Shown here in pieces: positions 1 through 10,050 of a DNA stretch of 64,000 bases. The stretch spans positions 67,501 through 131,500 of the forward strand of contig NC_134889.1 of NCBI RefSeq assembly GCF_041734735.1. The letters run 5' to 3'. Origin of the DNA: Babylonia areolata (lineage: Eukaryota; Mollusca; Gastropoda; Neogastropoda; Buccinidae). A program made the position numbers and the translations under genes. Each line of letters begins with the position of its first letter. The first letter of the stretch is position 1. The notes below the pieces were generated by a model, which saw nothing but the letters and a program-made list of their open reading frames with translations, ran no database searches and was not told where the DNA came from.

Positions 1-497
1 TAATAGCAATGAAACTGCTGACAAAGCAGCTAGAAGAAGAGCACCAGATTCAGAAAAATCGACAAAAATACATGTCCGTCTTTCCGTAAAAGAGGCGTAC
101 ACTTTGTTAGAAAAATCAGCATGGGGTCGATTTCATAACCGATGGAAGTTAAAGTTTTTAAACCATAAAGGAACATTATTCCCCGAGGAATATTATTAAA
201 GAAAAGATACCTAACCCATCAGCTTGCTATACAAGATTAATAACCTCTACTTTCTTCTGTATAAAACTTGATGCGCTGAAGATAAAGTATAGTAAAAATG
301 TTACATGCATCTGTGGTAAGCAGTTCAGCTTGCTTCATTGTTTGTTTCACTGCCAGCAGTTATGTACCTTCTTGCCCAAGCATTTCAAAGAGAATGATAA
401 TTCTGCAGATGATTTTTGTAAAGTTATTTCTGACGAGGTTCTTATGGTCGAACTTTCACAGGCATTAGTTCATAGCCCTATTTCTACATTCCTTTAA
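1..497 (+). mobile_element. 3' coding end of a LINE with RNase H, I/Nimb-like clade
   Basis: The window opens inside a non-LTR retrotransposon. One frame (2-199) reads NETADKAARRRAP, the usual motif at the end of the RNase H domain of I-type LINEs, followed by a basic linker with WGRFHNRWK. After one frameshift near 200 the protein goes on in another frame to a stop at 495-497 and holds a C-x-C...H...H-x-x-C-like cluster (CICGKQFSLLHCLFHC), the gag-knuckle-like motif that ends such proteins. It is therefore the last ~165 codons of ORF2. The clade is inferred from RNase H plus the cysteine motif; Jockey/R1 relatives are possible. The 5' part lies outside the window. Confidence 0.6.
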
Positions 498-737
498 TGT
501 ACTTCAGAATTGTGTTAATGGTTTCTGATTATTATCATTATTATTATTGAATTGTTACTGTTAAATGTAATTGCATGTTATACATTTTATGGTAGTTTTC
601 TAGTTTACCTTTTTTCTGTTTTCCTCTTCAGCCGCCCCCCCCCTTCCTCCCCCTATCCCCCCCCCCCCCTTTTTTTTTCTTTTTTTTTTTTAATGTGTAA
701 TATCACTGATAGTGAAAAGATGCTAAACTAAAGAACG
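498..737 (+). other. LINE 3' UTR and C/T homopolymer tracts
   Basis: AT-rich sequence follows the ORF2 stop, with a short ATT run near 528-548, then C-tracts (630-670) and a T-tract (670-692). It is most simply the 3' UTR of the LINE and simple sequence grown from it. No gene is seen. Confidence 0.4.
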
Positions 738-1315
738 AACACACACACACAGCATGATGATGATGATGGGGTGGTGGTAATGATGATGACGATGATGGTG
801 GTGATAATGATGATGCTGATGGAGATGGTGGTGATGATGATGAGGATGATAATGATTATGACGGTGATGGTGATGACTGTCATGATGATGGTAATGATGA
901 TACTGATGGTGGTGATGGCGATGAGATGAGATGATGATTGTGGTGGTAATGATGATGAGGATTGTGGTGGTTATGGCAATGATGATGATGATGGTAATGA
1001 CAATGATTATGATGGTGGTAGTAATGATCATGATGATCAGTGATTGTGGTGATGATGATGGTGATGACTGTGATGATGATGGTGGTGGTGGTGGTGATGA
1101 CAATGATTATGATGGTGGTAGTAATGATCATGATGATCAGTGATTGTGGTGATGATGATGGTGATGACTATGATGATGATGGTGGGAGTGGTGGTAATGA
1201 CAATGATGATGATGGTGGTGGTAATGAATGTTGATGATGGAGGTGATGACAATGATGATGTTGATGGTGGTGATGGTGATGGTTGTGATGGTGGTGGTAA
1301 TGTTGAACTTGATAA
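738..1315 (+). repeat. Microsatellite, (GAT)n/(GGT)n interspersed
   Basis: A short CA run leads into about 570 bp of irregular GATGAT/GGTGGT/AATGAT triplets, with two longer near-identical blocks (about 1000-1070 and 1100-1170). All six frames stay open for a while because the repeat is triplet-based; the Met/Val/Asp- and His-rich frames are not genes. Confidence 0.9.
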
Positions 1316-1499
1316 TATGATGATATGGATTCTTACATGGCGCTGAAGTGCTTTACAAACTCAGGGTCATTTGCACAACAGGCTGCCGTACTGGGTACAG
1401 CCGACTGATTGCTGCCATTGGGTGCTCATCATTTGTTTCCTGTGTTATTTGATCAGATTTCAGGCTCTGCACACATACACACTCAGACAGAAATGTAAC
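1316..1499. other. Unassigned intronic sequence
   Basis: Mixed-composition sequence between the microsatellite and the SINE. No coding, RNA or repeat signal recognised. Confidence 0.3.
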
Positions 1500-1828
1500 A
1501 TTTCACGTGTATGACTGTTTGTATATTTACCCCGCCATGCAGGCAGGCATACTCCATTTTCGGAGGTGTGCATGCTGGGTATGTTCATGTTTCCATAAAC
1601 CCACCAAACAGTGAAATGGATTACAGGATCTTTAGCATGCGTATTTGAACTTCAGCGTGCAGATACGCACAAAGGGGGTTCAGGCACTGGCAGGTCTGCA
1701 CATACATTGCCTTGGGAGATAGGAAAAATCTCCACCCTTTACCCACCAGGCGCAGTCACCGAGATTTGAACCCTGGACACTCAGATTGAAAGTCCAACAC
1801 TTTAAGCACTCAGCAATTGCACCCGTGA
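1500..1828 (-). mobile_element. tRNA-headed SINE (family A), diverged copy
   Basis: Read on the minus strand, the head at 1828-1740 has a tRNA-like A-box region and a B-box-like GGGTTCAAATCTCGGTGACT, then the body seen in the full copy at 34219-34572 (GGCGCCTGGTGGGTA, AGGTCTGCACATA equivalents) and the GGGGTAAA...CATACACGT 3' part near 1540-1505. The GAA-type tail is missing. It is more diverged than the 34 kb copy. The head directly touches the next GAT array. Confidence 0.75.
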
Positions 1829-2071
1829 TGACTATGATAATGATGGTTGTGGTGATGATGACTATGATGATGATGGTGGTGGTGATGATAGTGATGATGA
1901 TGGTAGTGGTGGTGGTGATGGTGGTGATGATGATGATGATGGTGGTGGTGATGATGATGACGGTGATAATGATGGTGGTGATGATGACGATGATGATGAT
2001 GGTGGTGGTGATGACGATGATGATGGTGGTGGTGATGATGACTATGATGATGGTGGTGGTGTTGATGATGA
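1826..2071 (+). repeat. Second (GAT)n/(GGT)n array
   Basis: About 245 bp of GATGATGGTGGT-type triplets with sporadic AAT and GAC variants, ending at the LINE-tail fragment. The long His-rich minus-strand frame here is an artefact of the triplet repeat. Confidence 0.9.
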
Positions 2072-2158
2072 TGATAGAATAGAATGTCTTTATTACCAAG
2101 TGTACCGGGGTCACAAGGAATATTGGGGGGATAGTACATAACAAGGTACGAACATAAA
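2072..2158 (-). mobile_element. LINE 3' UTR/tail fragment
   Basis: On the minus strand this ends in a polyadenylation-like TAATAAAGACATTCTATTCT with an ATTCT-type tail, the look of the 3' terminus of an RTE/Nimb-like LINE. Only about 85 bp is present. Family is inferred from the tail only. Confidence 0.4.
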
Positions 2159-2194
2159 TCGATGATGATGATAACAATGACGGTAATGCTGCAG

Positions 2195-2365
2195 GACTCC
2201 CCAGACGTGCAGCAGGACGATGCCATCATCGTGTACAACCGGGTGCCCAAGACAGGCAGCACGTCGTTTGCCGGCATTGTGTACGACCTGTGCAAGAAGA
2301 ACCGCTTCCACGTGGTCCACATCAACATGACACGCAACGTCAAGACTCTGGCTCTCTCCGACCAG
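2195..2365 (+). CDS. HS2ST1: Heparan sulfate 2-O-sulfotransferase, exon A (PAPS-binding loop)
   Basis: 57 codons, phase 0 at both ends, acceptor CTGCAG|GAC and donor CAG|GTCAGA. The product reads IIVYNRVPKTGSTSFAG, matching human IIYNRVPKTASTSF; the Lys of PKTGSTS is the equivalent of human Lys83, which contacts the PAPS 5'-phosphosulfate. HINMT keeps the N-glycosylation sequon of human Asn108. It ends at the equivalent of human Gln121. The enzyme is a Golgi type II membrane protein that transfers sulfate from PAPS to the 2-O of iduronic acid in heparan sulfate. The polypyrimidine tract is poor: a GAT-type run lies within 35 bp upstream of the acceptor. The first exon(s) with the membrane anchor are not in the window. 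Human numbering is from memory of the human protein. Confidence 0.96.
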
Positions 2366-2384
2366 GTCAGAGCAATCCGCTGTC

Positions 2385-2800
2385 TGTCATATGTTGTAGT
2401 GAGACCAAACAGACTTACGTTGTGAGAGCACACTGCATCACAGTATGTTGTATGTCTGTGTTGTGAGACCATACAGACTTGTGTGAACACTCTACTATCA
2501 CAGCATGTTGAACACTCTACTATCACAGCATGTCGTATGTCTGTAGTGAGACCAGACTGACTTGTGTGAGCACACTACATCGCAGCATGTTGTATTTCTG
2601 TAGTGAGACCAGACTGACTTGTGTGAGCACACTACATCGCAGCATGTTGTATTTCTGTAGTGAGACCAGACAGACTTGTGTGAGCACACTACATCGCAGC
2701 ATGTTGTATGTCTGTAGTGAGACCAGACAGACTTGTGTGAGCACACTACATCGCAGCATGTTGTATGTCTGTAGTGAGACCAGACAGACTTTTTTTTCCT
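2385..2800 (+). repeat. 57-bp minisatellite just inside the exon A donor
   Basis: About seven copies, each with GAGACCAGACAGACTTGTGT and CATCGCAGCATGTTGTATGT. The first, more diverged copies begin within about 20 bp of the splice donor, and GACCAG in the unit resembles the exon A end GACCAG|GTCAGA. The period is divisible by 3, so frames stay open on both strands; these are not genes. Confidence 0.9.
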
Positions 2801-3650
2801 ACTTCATGGTGCACCTTTTAAGTTCTACTTAATGATAAAAAGCACAAGAGAGTTTTTTCTAATTCAAGATGTGACCGAGTTACTTCAATGTTGAAAAGCA
2901 CAGAGTTTTTTTGGGTTTTTTTTTTTAATTCAAGGTGTGCCTTTAAGTTACTTGAATATTGAAAAGCTGAAGGTTTTTTCTCTCTCTAATTGAAGGTGTT
3001 CCTTTACGTTCTACTTGAATGTTGAAAAGCACAGAGTTTTTTTTCAAATTCAAGGTGCACCTTTGTGCTGTGCATTTTTTTTTTTTTTTCTAAATCAAAA
3101 TGCACCTTTAAGTTACTTGTAGTTGAATGTTGAAAAGCACAGAATGTTGTTTTTTTTCTAATTCAAGGTGTGTCTTTAAGTTACTTGAATATTGAAAAGC
3201 ATGGTTTAAAAAAAAAAAATCTATTTCAAGGTGTACCTTCAAGTTCTACTTCAATGTTGAAAAGCACAGAGGTTGGTTGGGTTTTTTTTCCAATTCAGTG
3301 TGCACCATTAAGTTTCTTGAATTTTGAAAAGCGCAGATATTTTCTTATTCAGGGTGCACCATTAAGTTTCTTGAATTTTGAAAAGCACAGAGTTTTTCTT
3401 ATTCAGGGTGCACCTTTCAGTTACTTGAATTTTGAAAAGCACAGAGTTTTTCTTATTCAAGGTGCACCTTTCAGTTACTTGAATTTTGAAAAGCACAGAG
3501 TTTTTCTTATTCAGGGTGCACCTTTCAGTTACTTGAATTTTGAAAAGCACAGAGTTTTTCTTATTCAAGGTGTGCCTTTAAGTTACTTGAATTTTGAAAA
3601 GCACAGAGTTTTTCTTATTCAAGGTGTGCCTTTAAGTTTGTTGAGTTTGT
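2801..3650 (+). repeat. 54-bp minisatellite with T-tracts
   Basis: About 15 copies of a unit holding TTCAAGGTGCACCTTT, AGTTACTTGAA and TTGAAAAGCACAGAG plus a T-tract. Copies at 2801-3290 are diverged and vary in length; those at 3300-3640 are nearly identical, so homogenisation was recent at the right side. Confidence 0.9.
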
Positions 3651-3689
3651 TAACAAGAGGTGAGGGAGGGGTGACCAATGTGTCTCAGC

Positions 3690-4930
3690 CACTATCAGTG
3701 CCAGACATTGGCCTGTCGTTCTGCCACATCTCAGCATGGAGCACACTGAGCAGTATGCTTGTTGTTTGGCCTGTCGTTCTGCCACATCTCAGCACCGAAC
3801 ACACTGAGCAGTATGCTTGTTGTTTGGCCTGTCGTTCTGCCACATCTCAGCATGGAACACACTGAGCAGTATGCTTGTTGTTTGGCCTGTCGTTCTGCCA
3901 CATCTCAGCGCAGAACACACTGAGCAGTATGCTTGTTGTTTGGCCTGTCATTCTGCCACATCTCAGCATGGAACACACTGAGCAGTATGCTTGTTGTTTG
4001 GCCTGTCGTTCTGCCACATCTCAGCACCGAACACACTGAGCAGTATGCTTGTTGTTTGGCCTGTCGTTCTGCCACATCTCAGCATGGAACACACTGCCAC
4101 ATCTCAGCATGGAACACACTGAGCAGTTTGCTTGTTTGGCCTGTCGTTCTGCCACATCTCAGCGCAGAACACACTGAGCAGTGTGCTTGTTGTTTGGCCT
4201 GTCGTTCTGCCACATCTCAGCATGGAACACACTGAGCAGTATGCTTGTTGTTTGGCCTGTCGTTCTGCCACATCTCAGCACAGAACACACTGAGCAGTGT
4301 GCTTGTTGTTTGGCCTGTCGTTCTGCCACATCTCAGCATGGAACACACTGAGCAGTATGCTTGTTGTTTGGCCTGTCGTTCTGCCACATCTCAGCATGGA
4401 ACACACTGAGCAGTATGCTTGTTGTTTGGCCTGTCGTTCTGCCACATCTCAGCATGGAACACACTGAGCAGTATGCTTGTTGTTTGGCCTGTCATTCTGC
4501 CACATCTCAGCGCAGAACACACTGAGCAGTGTGCTTGTTGTTTGGCCTGTCGTTCTGCCACATCTCAGCATGGAGCACACTGAGCAGTATGCTTGTTGTT
4601 TGGCCTGTCGTTCTGCCACATCTCAGCACAGAACACACTGAGCAGTATGCTTGTTGTTTGGCCTGTCGTTCTGCCACATCTCAGCATGGAACACACTGCC
4701 ACATCTCAGCATGGAACACACTGAGCAGTATGCTTGTTGTTTGGCCTGTCGTTCTGCCACATCTCAGCATGGAACACACTGAGCAGTATGCTTGTTGTTT
4801 GGCCTGTCGTTCTGCCACATCTCAGCATGGAACACACTGAGCAGTATGCTTGTTGTTTGGCCTGTCGTTCTGCCACATCTCAGCATGGAACACACTGCCA
4901 CATCTCAGCATGGAACACACTGATCAGTAT
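3690..4930 (+). repeat. 58-bp minisatellite
   Basis: About 21 copies of a unit beginning TGGCCTGTCGTTCTGCCACA, with ATGGAACACACTGAGCAGTA. Three copies carry a shared internal 26-bp duplication (about 4095-4122, 4695-4722 and 4895-4922), a larger-scale repeat inside the array. Confidence 0.92.
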
Positions 4931-5036
4931 GGCTGCCAACATGGTGGGGTAAAAACGGTCATGCACGTAAAAGCCCACTCGCGTACATTTTTTTACGAGT
5001 GAATGTGGGACTTGCAGACCACAAACATAGAAGAAG
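4931..5036 (+). mobile_element. 3' end of SINE family A
   Basis: CAACATGGTGGGGTAAAAAC through GCACGTAAAAGCCCACTCGC to GAGTGAATGTGGGACTTGCA and an AGAAGAAGAAG tail: the 3' third of the SINE found in full at 34219-34572. It is 5'-truncated at the 58-bp array; its GAA tail runs straight into a GAT array, which it may have seeded. Confidence 0.75.
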
Positions 5037-5181
5037 AAGTTGATGATGTTGATGTTGGTAATGATGATGGTGATGATATGGATGATGGTGGTGGTGGTGG
5101 TAATGATGATGGTGATGATGATGATGATGTTGATGTTGGTAATGATCATGGTGATGGTGATGATATGGATGATGGTGGTGG

Positions 5182-5213
<32 letters not shown>

Positions 5214-5426
5214 GGGGTGTTCCAGATGCGGTTCATCACCAACATCACCACATGGAACAAGAAGTTGTAATTGATGATGGTGATGATGATGATATTGATG
5301 ATGGTGTTGATGATGGTGGTGGTGTTTCAGATGAAGTTCATCACCAACATCACCACATGGAACAAGAAGTAGTTGTAATTGATGATGATGGTGATGATAT
5401 TGATGATGATGGTGGTGGTGTTTCAG
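5037..5426 (+). repeat. GAT array containing two partial copies of exon B
   Basis: A (GAT)n tract into which the acceptor and first ~40 nt of HS2ST exon B have been copied twice. Copy 1: GTGTTCCAG|ATGCGGTTC with the exon-like part from 5226; copy 2: GTGTTTCAG|ATGAAGTTC from 5331; the true exon starts at 5427. Spacing is 105 and 96 bp. The copies read [14 protein letters not shown] and [13 protein letters not shown] and then stop (5268-5270, 5370-5372). Both keep a YAG acceptor. Confidence 0.88.
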
Positions 5427-5512
5427 ATGAGGTTCATCACCAACATCACCACCTGGAACGAGAAGAAGCCCGCCTTTTACCACGGCCACCTGGCCTACAT
5501 CGACTTCTACAA
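5427..5512 (+). CDS. HS2ST1: Heparan sulfate 2-O-sulfotransferase, exon B (catalytic His)
   Basis: 86 nt, 28 codons plus two bases. Acceptor TTTCAG|ATGAGG; donor ACAA|GTGAGT. It reads [14 protein letters not shown] then [20 protein letters not shown] contains the equivalents of human His140 and His142, needed for catalysis, and ITNITTW keeps the Asn127 glycosylation sequon. Phase 0 entry joins exon A, and the two leftover bases AA are completed by G at the start of exon C to give Lys. The start was fixed by the phase of exon A and by homology (human VRFVKNITSW). Two upstream decoy copies of its first 40 nt exist (see the array at 5037-5426); only this copy continues into the conserved sequence. 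Confidence 0.96.
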
Positions 5513-5520
5513 GTGAGTGC

Positions 5521-5690
5521 TGGCCCTCTGTGACCTCTGCCCCTTGTGTGACTTCTGCCTTCTTGTAACTTATGCCTAATATGTGACCTGTGTGACCTCT
5601 GCGCTAGGATGACCTCTGACGTTTGTGTGACCTGTGCCACTGGTGTGACCTACACCTTTTGTGTGACCCCTCCCCAAGGATGACATCAGT
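5521..5690 (+). repeat. Short irregular repeats after the exon B donor
   Basis: About eight degenerate copies of a ~20-nt motif, TGTGTGACCTCTGCC and variants, starting within 10 bp of the donor. Confidence 0.7.
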
Positions 5691-5692
5691 CT

Positions 5693-6496
5693 TTGGGGTG
5701 TAATAAATCAGTCTGTATGTCAGGTTGTGACTGTTGACAGCACACATTCCTAATAATAAATCAGTCTGTATGTCAGGTTGTGACTGTTGACAGCACACAG
5801 TCCTAATAATAAATCAGTCTGTATGTCAGGTTGTGACTGTTGACAGCACACAGTCCTAATAATGAATCAGTCTGTATGTCAGGTTGTGACTGTTGACAGC
5901 ACACAGTCCTAATGATAAATCAGTCTGTATGTCAGGTTGTGACTGTTGACAGCACACAGTCCTAATAATGAATCAGTCTGTATGTCAGGTTGTGACTGTT
6001 GACAGCACACAGTCCTAATGATAAATCAGTCTGTATGTCAGGTTGTGACTGTTGACAGCACACAGTCCTAATAATGAATCAGTCTGTATGTCAGGTTGTG
6101 ACTGTTGACAGCACACAGTCCTAATAATGAATCAGTCTGTATGTCAGGTTGTGACTGTTGACAGCGCACAGTCCTAATAATGAATCAGTCTGTATGTCAG
6201 GTTGTGACTGTTGACAGCGCACAGTCCTAATAATAAATCAGTCTGTATGTCAGGTTGTGACTGTTGACAGCACACAGTCCTAATGATAAATCAGTCTGTA
6301 TGTCAGGTTGTGACTGTTGACAGCACACAGTCCTAATAATGAATCAGTCTGTATGTCAGGTTGTGACTGTTGACAGCACACAGTCCTAATAATGAATCAG
6401 TCTGTATGTCAGGTTGTGACTGTTGACAGCGCACAGTCCTAATAATGAATCAGTCTGTATGTCAGGTTGTGACTGTTGACAGCGCACAGTCCTAAT
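5693..6496 (+). repeat. 53-bp minisatellite
   Basis: About 15 near-identical copies, unit with AATCAGTCTGTATGTCAGGT and GACTGTTGACAGCACACAGT. A and B type copies differ at AATAATAAAT/AATAATGAAT/AATGATAAAT and CACACAG/GCACAG, interspersed in a way that suggests block duplication. The same unit reappears inside a LINE at 21843-21905 and 22531-22595. Confidence 0.93.
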
Positions 6497-7050
6497 ATAT
6501 TGTCACACTCTGAGGTGACAGACAAATGCAGCCGCTTTTGTGAAAATTGTCGTCTGCTCAACACATCCTATGTTGGTTGTAGCGAAGGTAACCAGAGTTA
6601 AGTCCCTTCTTGTTAAGCAGTTTGAAGTCGAACCATGTATGTTCTGAGGACAGTTGCCTAATCCTTGTATAGCCAGTGACAGTTTTAATTAGCCAGTATG
6701 TAATAGATAAATCTGCTAGGCTTGGATGTTGATCCAAAGCTTAGTCTTTGGATAGTAAGTTTTCTTCTCAATAGAACTCAGTCCGTTCGTTTTCATTCTG
6801 CCCACTCTTCTGTAAAGTCTACTTCTACTGGTGCACCCCAATGTACAGTGCTGTCCCCTGTTCTATTTACACTGTACACAAATGACTGTAGAGGTACGGA
6901 GGAAACTCCTGTCATAAAATATTCTGATGATTCAGCTATTGAAAACTGTCCAACTCTGATGCTATTTACTTCAGTGAAATTAAAAAGTTCTGTTCTTGGT
7001 TTGAAGAAAACTATCTGGATCTCAACATATTGAAAATAAAAGAAATGTTA
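6497..7050 (+). mobile_element. LINE reverse-transcriptase fragment, Rex1/CR1-like
   Basis: A frame at 6722-6950 reads SFLLNRTQSVRF ... STGAPQCTVLSPVLFTLYTN, the RT segment before the catalytic box (usual STGSPQGCVLSPLLF), and then IKYSDDSAIE in place of the FADD box. One frameshift follows. A piece of about 110 codons of RT only; 6497-6720 is probably upstream element sequence too diverged to read. Inactive. Confidence 0.7.
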
Positions 7051-8480
7051 ATAGAAAGAGAGATAGTGGGAGAAAGAGATTAGAGGAGGAATAGAGGGGG
7101 GAGAGAGAGGGAGGGGGAGGAGAGAGAGAGAGGGTGGGGGAAGAGGGGGTGGAGAGGGAAGGGAGGTGAGAGAGAGTGGGAGAAGAGAGTTAAGGGGAGG
7201 AAGAGAGAGATAGGGGAGGAAGAGAGATAGGGGGAGGAAGAGAGAGATAGGGGAGGAAGAGAGAGAGGAAAAAATAAGGGGGAGGAAGAGAGAGAGGGGG
7301 GGAGAGATAGGGGGAGGAAGAGAGAGATAGGGGGAGGAAGAGAGAGAGAGAGTGAGGAAAAAATAAGGGGAGGAAGAGAGATAGGGGGAGGAAGAGGGGG
7401 GGGAGATAGGGGAGGAAGAGAGATAGGGGAGGAAGAGAGGGAGGGAGAGATAGGGGAGGAAGAGAGATAGGGGAGGAAGAGAGATAGGGGGAGGAAGAGG
7501 GGGGGGAGATAGGGGAGGAAGAGAGATAGGGGAGGAAGAGAGATAGGGGAGGATGAGAGGGAGGGAGAGATAGGGGAGGAAGAGAGATAGGGGAGGAAGA
7601 GAGATAGGGGGAGGAAGAGAGGGGGGGGGAGATAGGGGAGGAAGAGAGATAGGGGAGGAAGAGAGATAGGGGAGGATGAGAGGGAGGGAGAGATAGGGGA
7701 GGAAGAGAGATAGGGGAGGAAGAGAGATAGGGGGAGGATGAGAGGGAGGGAGAGATAGGGGAGGAAGAGAGATAGGGGAGGAAGAGAGATAGGGGGAGGA
7801 AGAGAGGGGGGGGGAGATAGGGGAGGAAGAGAGATAGGGGAGGAAGAGAGATAGGGGGAGGAAGAGAGGGAGGGGGAGGAAGAGAGATAGGGGGAGGAAG
7901 AGAGGGAGGGGGAGGAAGAGAGATAGGGGGAGGGAGGGAGAGATAGGGGAGGAAGAGAGATAGGGGGAGGAAGAGAGGGGGGGGGAGATAGGGGAGGAAG
8001 AGAGATAGGGGGAGGAAGAGAGAGAGTGAGGAAAAAATAAGGGGGAGGAAGAGAGATAGGGGAGGAAGAGAGAGGGGGGGGAGAGAGGGGGGGAGATAGA
8101 GGGGGAGGAGAGAAGGGGAGGTGAGAGAGAGGGAGGAAGAGAGAGGGAGGAGGAGAGATATGGGAGGAAGAGAGAGGAAGAGAGATATGGGAGGAAGAGA
8201 GAGGGGAGGAAGAGAGAGGGGAGGAGAGAGAGAGGGGAGGTGAGAGAGAGGGAGGAAGAGAGAGGGAGGAGGAGAGATATGGGAGGAAGAGAGAGGAAGA
8301 GAGATATGGGAGGAAGAGAGAGGGGAGGAAGAGAGAGGGGAGGAGAGAGAGAGGGGAGGTGAGAGAGAGGGAGGAAGAGAGAGGGAGGAGGAGAGATATG
8401 GGAGGAAGAGAGAGGAAGAGAGAGGGGAGGAAGAGAGAGGGGAGGAGAGAGAGGGGTGGGTGGTGGGGAAGGGAGTAGAA
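7051..8480 (+). repeat. Polypurine (GGGGAGGAAGAGAGATA)n array
   Basis: About 1.4 kb almost purely of purines on the + strand, with units of 20-40 bp such as AGATAGGGGGAGGAAGAGAG nested into larger blocks (for example three copies of a ~120-bp block at 8110-8450). The minus strand carries an open Ser/Pro/Leu-rich frame of 508 codons which is a repeat artefact. Confidence 0.93.
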
Positions 8481-8754
8481 TGGACTGATTAAATGAGACT
8501 GGAAGTTGGTGTTCATGGATGAAGAGACAGAGACAGAGACAGACAGACAGGGCATGGGGAGAGGGATTAAGGTTCCAACAGACTCCAGTGCTGTGAAGTT
8601 TTTCACAGAAGTGTGTGAAAATGTTATGTGTGGCCTTGTGTGTGTGTTTAGTTTGTTTCCAAACTATTGGAAAATGGGCTTTGGTGGTTGTGTCCTGCTT
8701 GCTTTAATTGGTTCATGAATTTGTCAGGTGTTTTTCTCTATCACACACTTTATC
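8481..8754. other. Unassigned intronic sequence
   Basis: Mixed sequence between two arrays; short open frames without recognisable similarity. Nothing supported. Confidence 0.3.
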
Positions 8755-10050
8755 TTGGTCTCTCTCTGTCTCTGTGTGTGTTTCACTCCATGTCTGTCTG
8801 TGTGTCTCTCTCCCATTCTGTCTATCTCTCTGTGTTTGTCTGTCTCTCTCTGTCTCACTCCATCTCTCTGTCTGTCTGTCTCTGTCTTCATAGTTCAGTG
8901 GTTTGTCATCTGTTTTTGTCTTTGTTACACAGTGTGTCCCAGTCTCTGTCTGTCTGTCTCTGTCTTCATAGGTCAGTGATTTGTCATCTGTTTTTGTCTT
9001 TGTTACACAGTGTGTCCCAGTCTCTGTCTGTCTCTGTCTTCATAGTTCAGTGGTTTGTCATCTGTTTTTGTCTTTGTTACACAGTGTGTCCCAGTCTCTG
9101 TCTGTCTGTCTCTGTCTTCATAGTTCAGTGATTTGTCATCTGTTTTTGTCTTTGTTACACAGTGTGTCCCAGTCTCTGTCTGTCTGTCTCTGTCTTCATA
9201 GTTCAGTGGTTTGTCATCTGTTTTTGTCTTTGTTACACAGTGTGTCCCAGTCTCTGTCTGTCTGTCTCTGTCTTCATAGGTCAGTGGTTTGTCATCTGTT
9301 TTTGTCTTTGTTACACAGTGTGTCCCAGTCTCTGTCTGTCTGTCTCTGTCTTCATAGGTCAGTGATTTGTCATCTGTTTTTGTCTTTGTTACACAGTGTG
9401 TCCCAGTCTCTGTCTGTCTGTCTCTGTCTTCATAGTTCAGTGATTTGTCATCTGTTTTTGTCTTTGTTACACAGTGTGTCCCAGTCTCTGTCTGTCTGTC
9501 TCTGTCTTCATAGTTCAGTGGTTTGTCATCTGTTTTTGTCTTTGTTACACAGTGTGTCCCAGTCTCTGTCTGTCTGTCTCTGTCTTCATAGTTCAGTGGT
9601 TTGTCATCTGTTTTTGTCTTTGTTACACAGTGTGTCCCAGTCTCTGTCTGTCTGTCTCTGTCTTCATAGTTCAGTGATTTGTCATCTGTTTTTGTCTTTG
9701 TTACACAGTGTGTCCCAGTCTCTGTCTGTCTGTCTCTGTCTTCATAGTTCAGTGGTTTGTCATCTGTTTTTGTCTTTGTTACACAGTGTGTCCCAGTCTC
9801 TGTCTGTCTCTGTCTTCATAGGTCAGTGATTTGTCATCTGTTTTTGTCTTTGTTACACAGTGTGTCCCAGTCTCTGTCTGTCTGTCTCTGTCTTCATAGT
9901 TCAGTGGTTTGTCATCTGTTTTTGTCTTTGTTACACAGTGTGTCCCAGTCTCTGTCTGTCTCTGTCTTCATAGGTCAGTGATTTGTCATCTGTTTTTGTC
10001 TTTGTTACACAGTGTGTCCCAGTCTCTGTCTGTCTCTTTCTGTCTTCATT
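8755..10050 (+). repeat. CTGT-rich lead-in and 78-bp minisatellite
   Basis: A TCTCTGTCTGTC tract passes into about 15 copies of a 78-bp unit (TCAGTGGTTTGTCATCTGTT, TTTGTCTTTGTTACACAG, TGTGTCCCAGTCTCTGTC). Most copies are identical apart from GTT/GAT and AGTT/AGGT changes and loss of one CTGT. Each copy has a pyrimidine tract ending in ACACAG, so it resembles a splice acceptor. A 282-codon open frame results from 78 being a multiple of 3. Confidence 0.93.

Noticed and set aside
1740-1828. tRNA genes at 1740-1828, 34223-34300 and 41806-41876
   Set aside because: A and B boxes are present but the cloverleaf is degenerate and each is followed by a SINE or retroposon body.
723-2526. His-rich or Met/Val-rich frames that look like metal-binding proteins
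   Set aside because: They are (GAT)n/(GGT)n microsatellites read in different frames.
5003-5533. 176-codon frame overlapping exon B on the + strand (Asp/Gly/Val-rich)
   Set aside because: It runs through the GAT array in a frame different from HS2ST; the conserved protein is in another frame with proper splice sites.
7080-8606. 508-codon Ser/Pro/Leu-rich minus-strand frame
   Set aside because: Translation of the polypurine array; only its repeat composition keeps it open.
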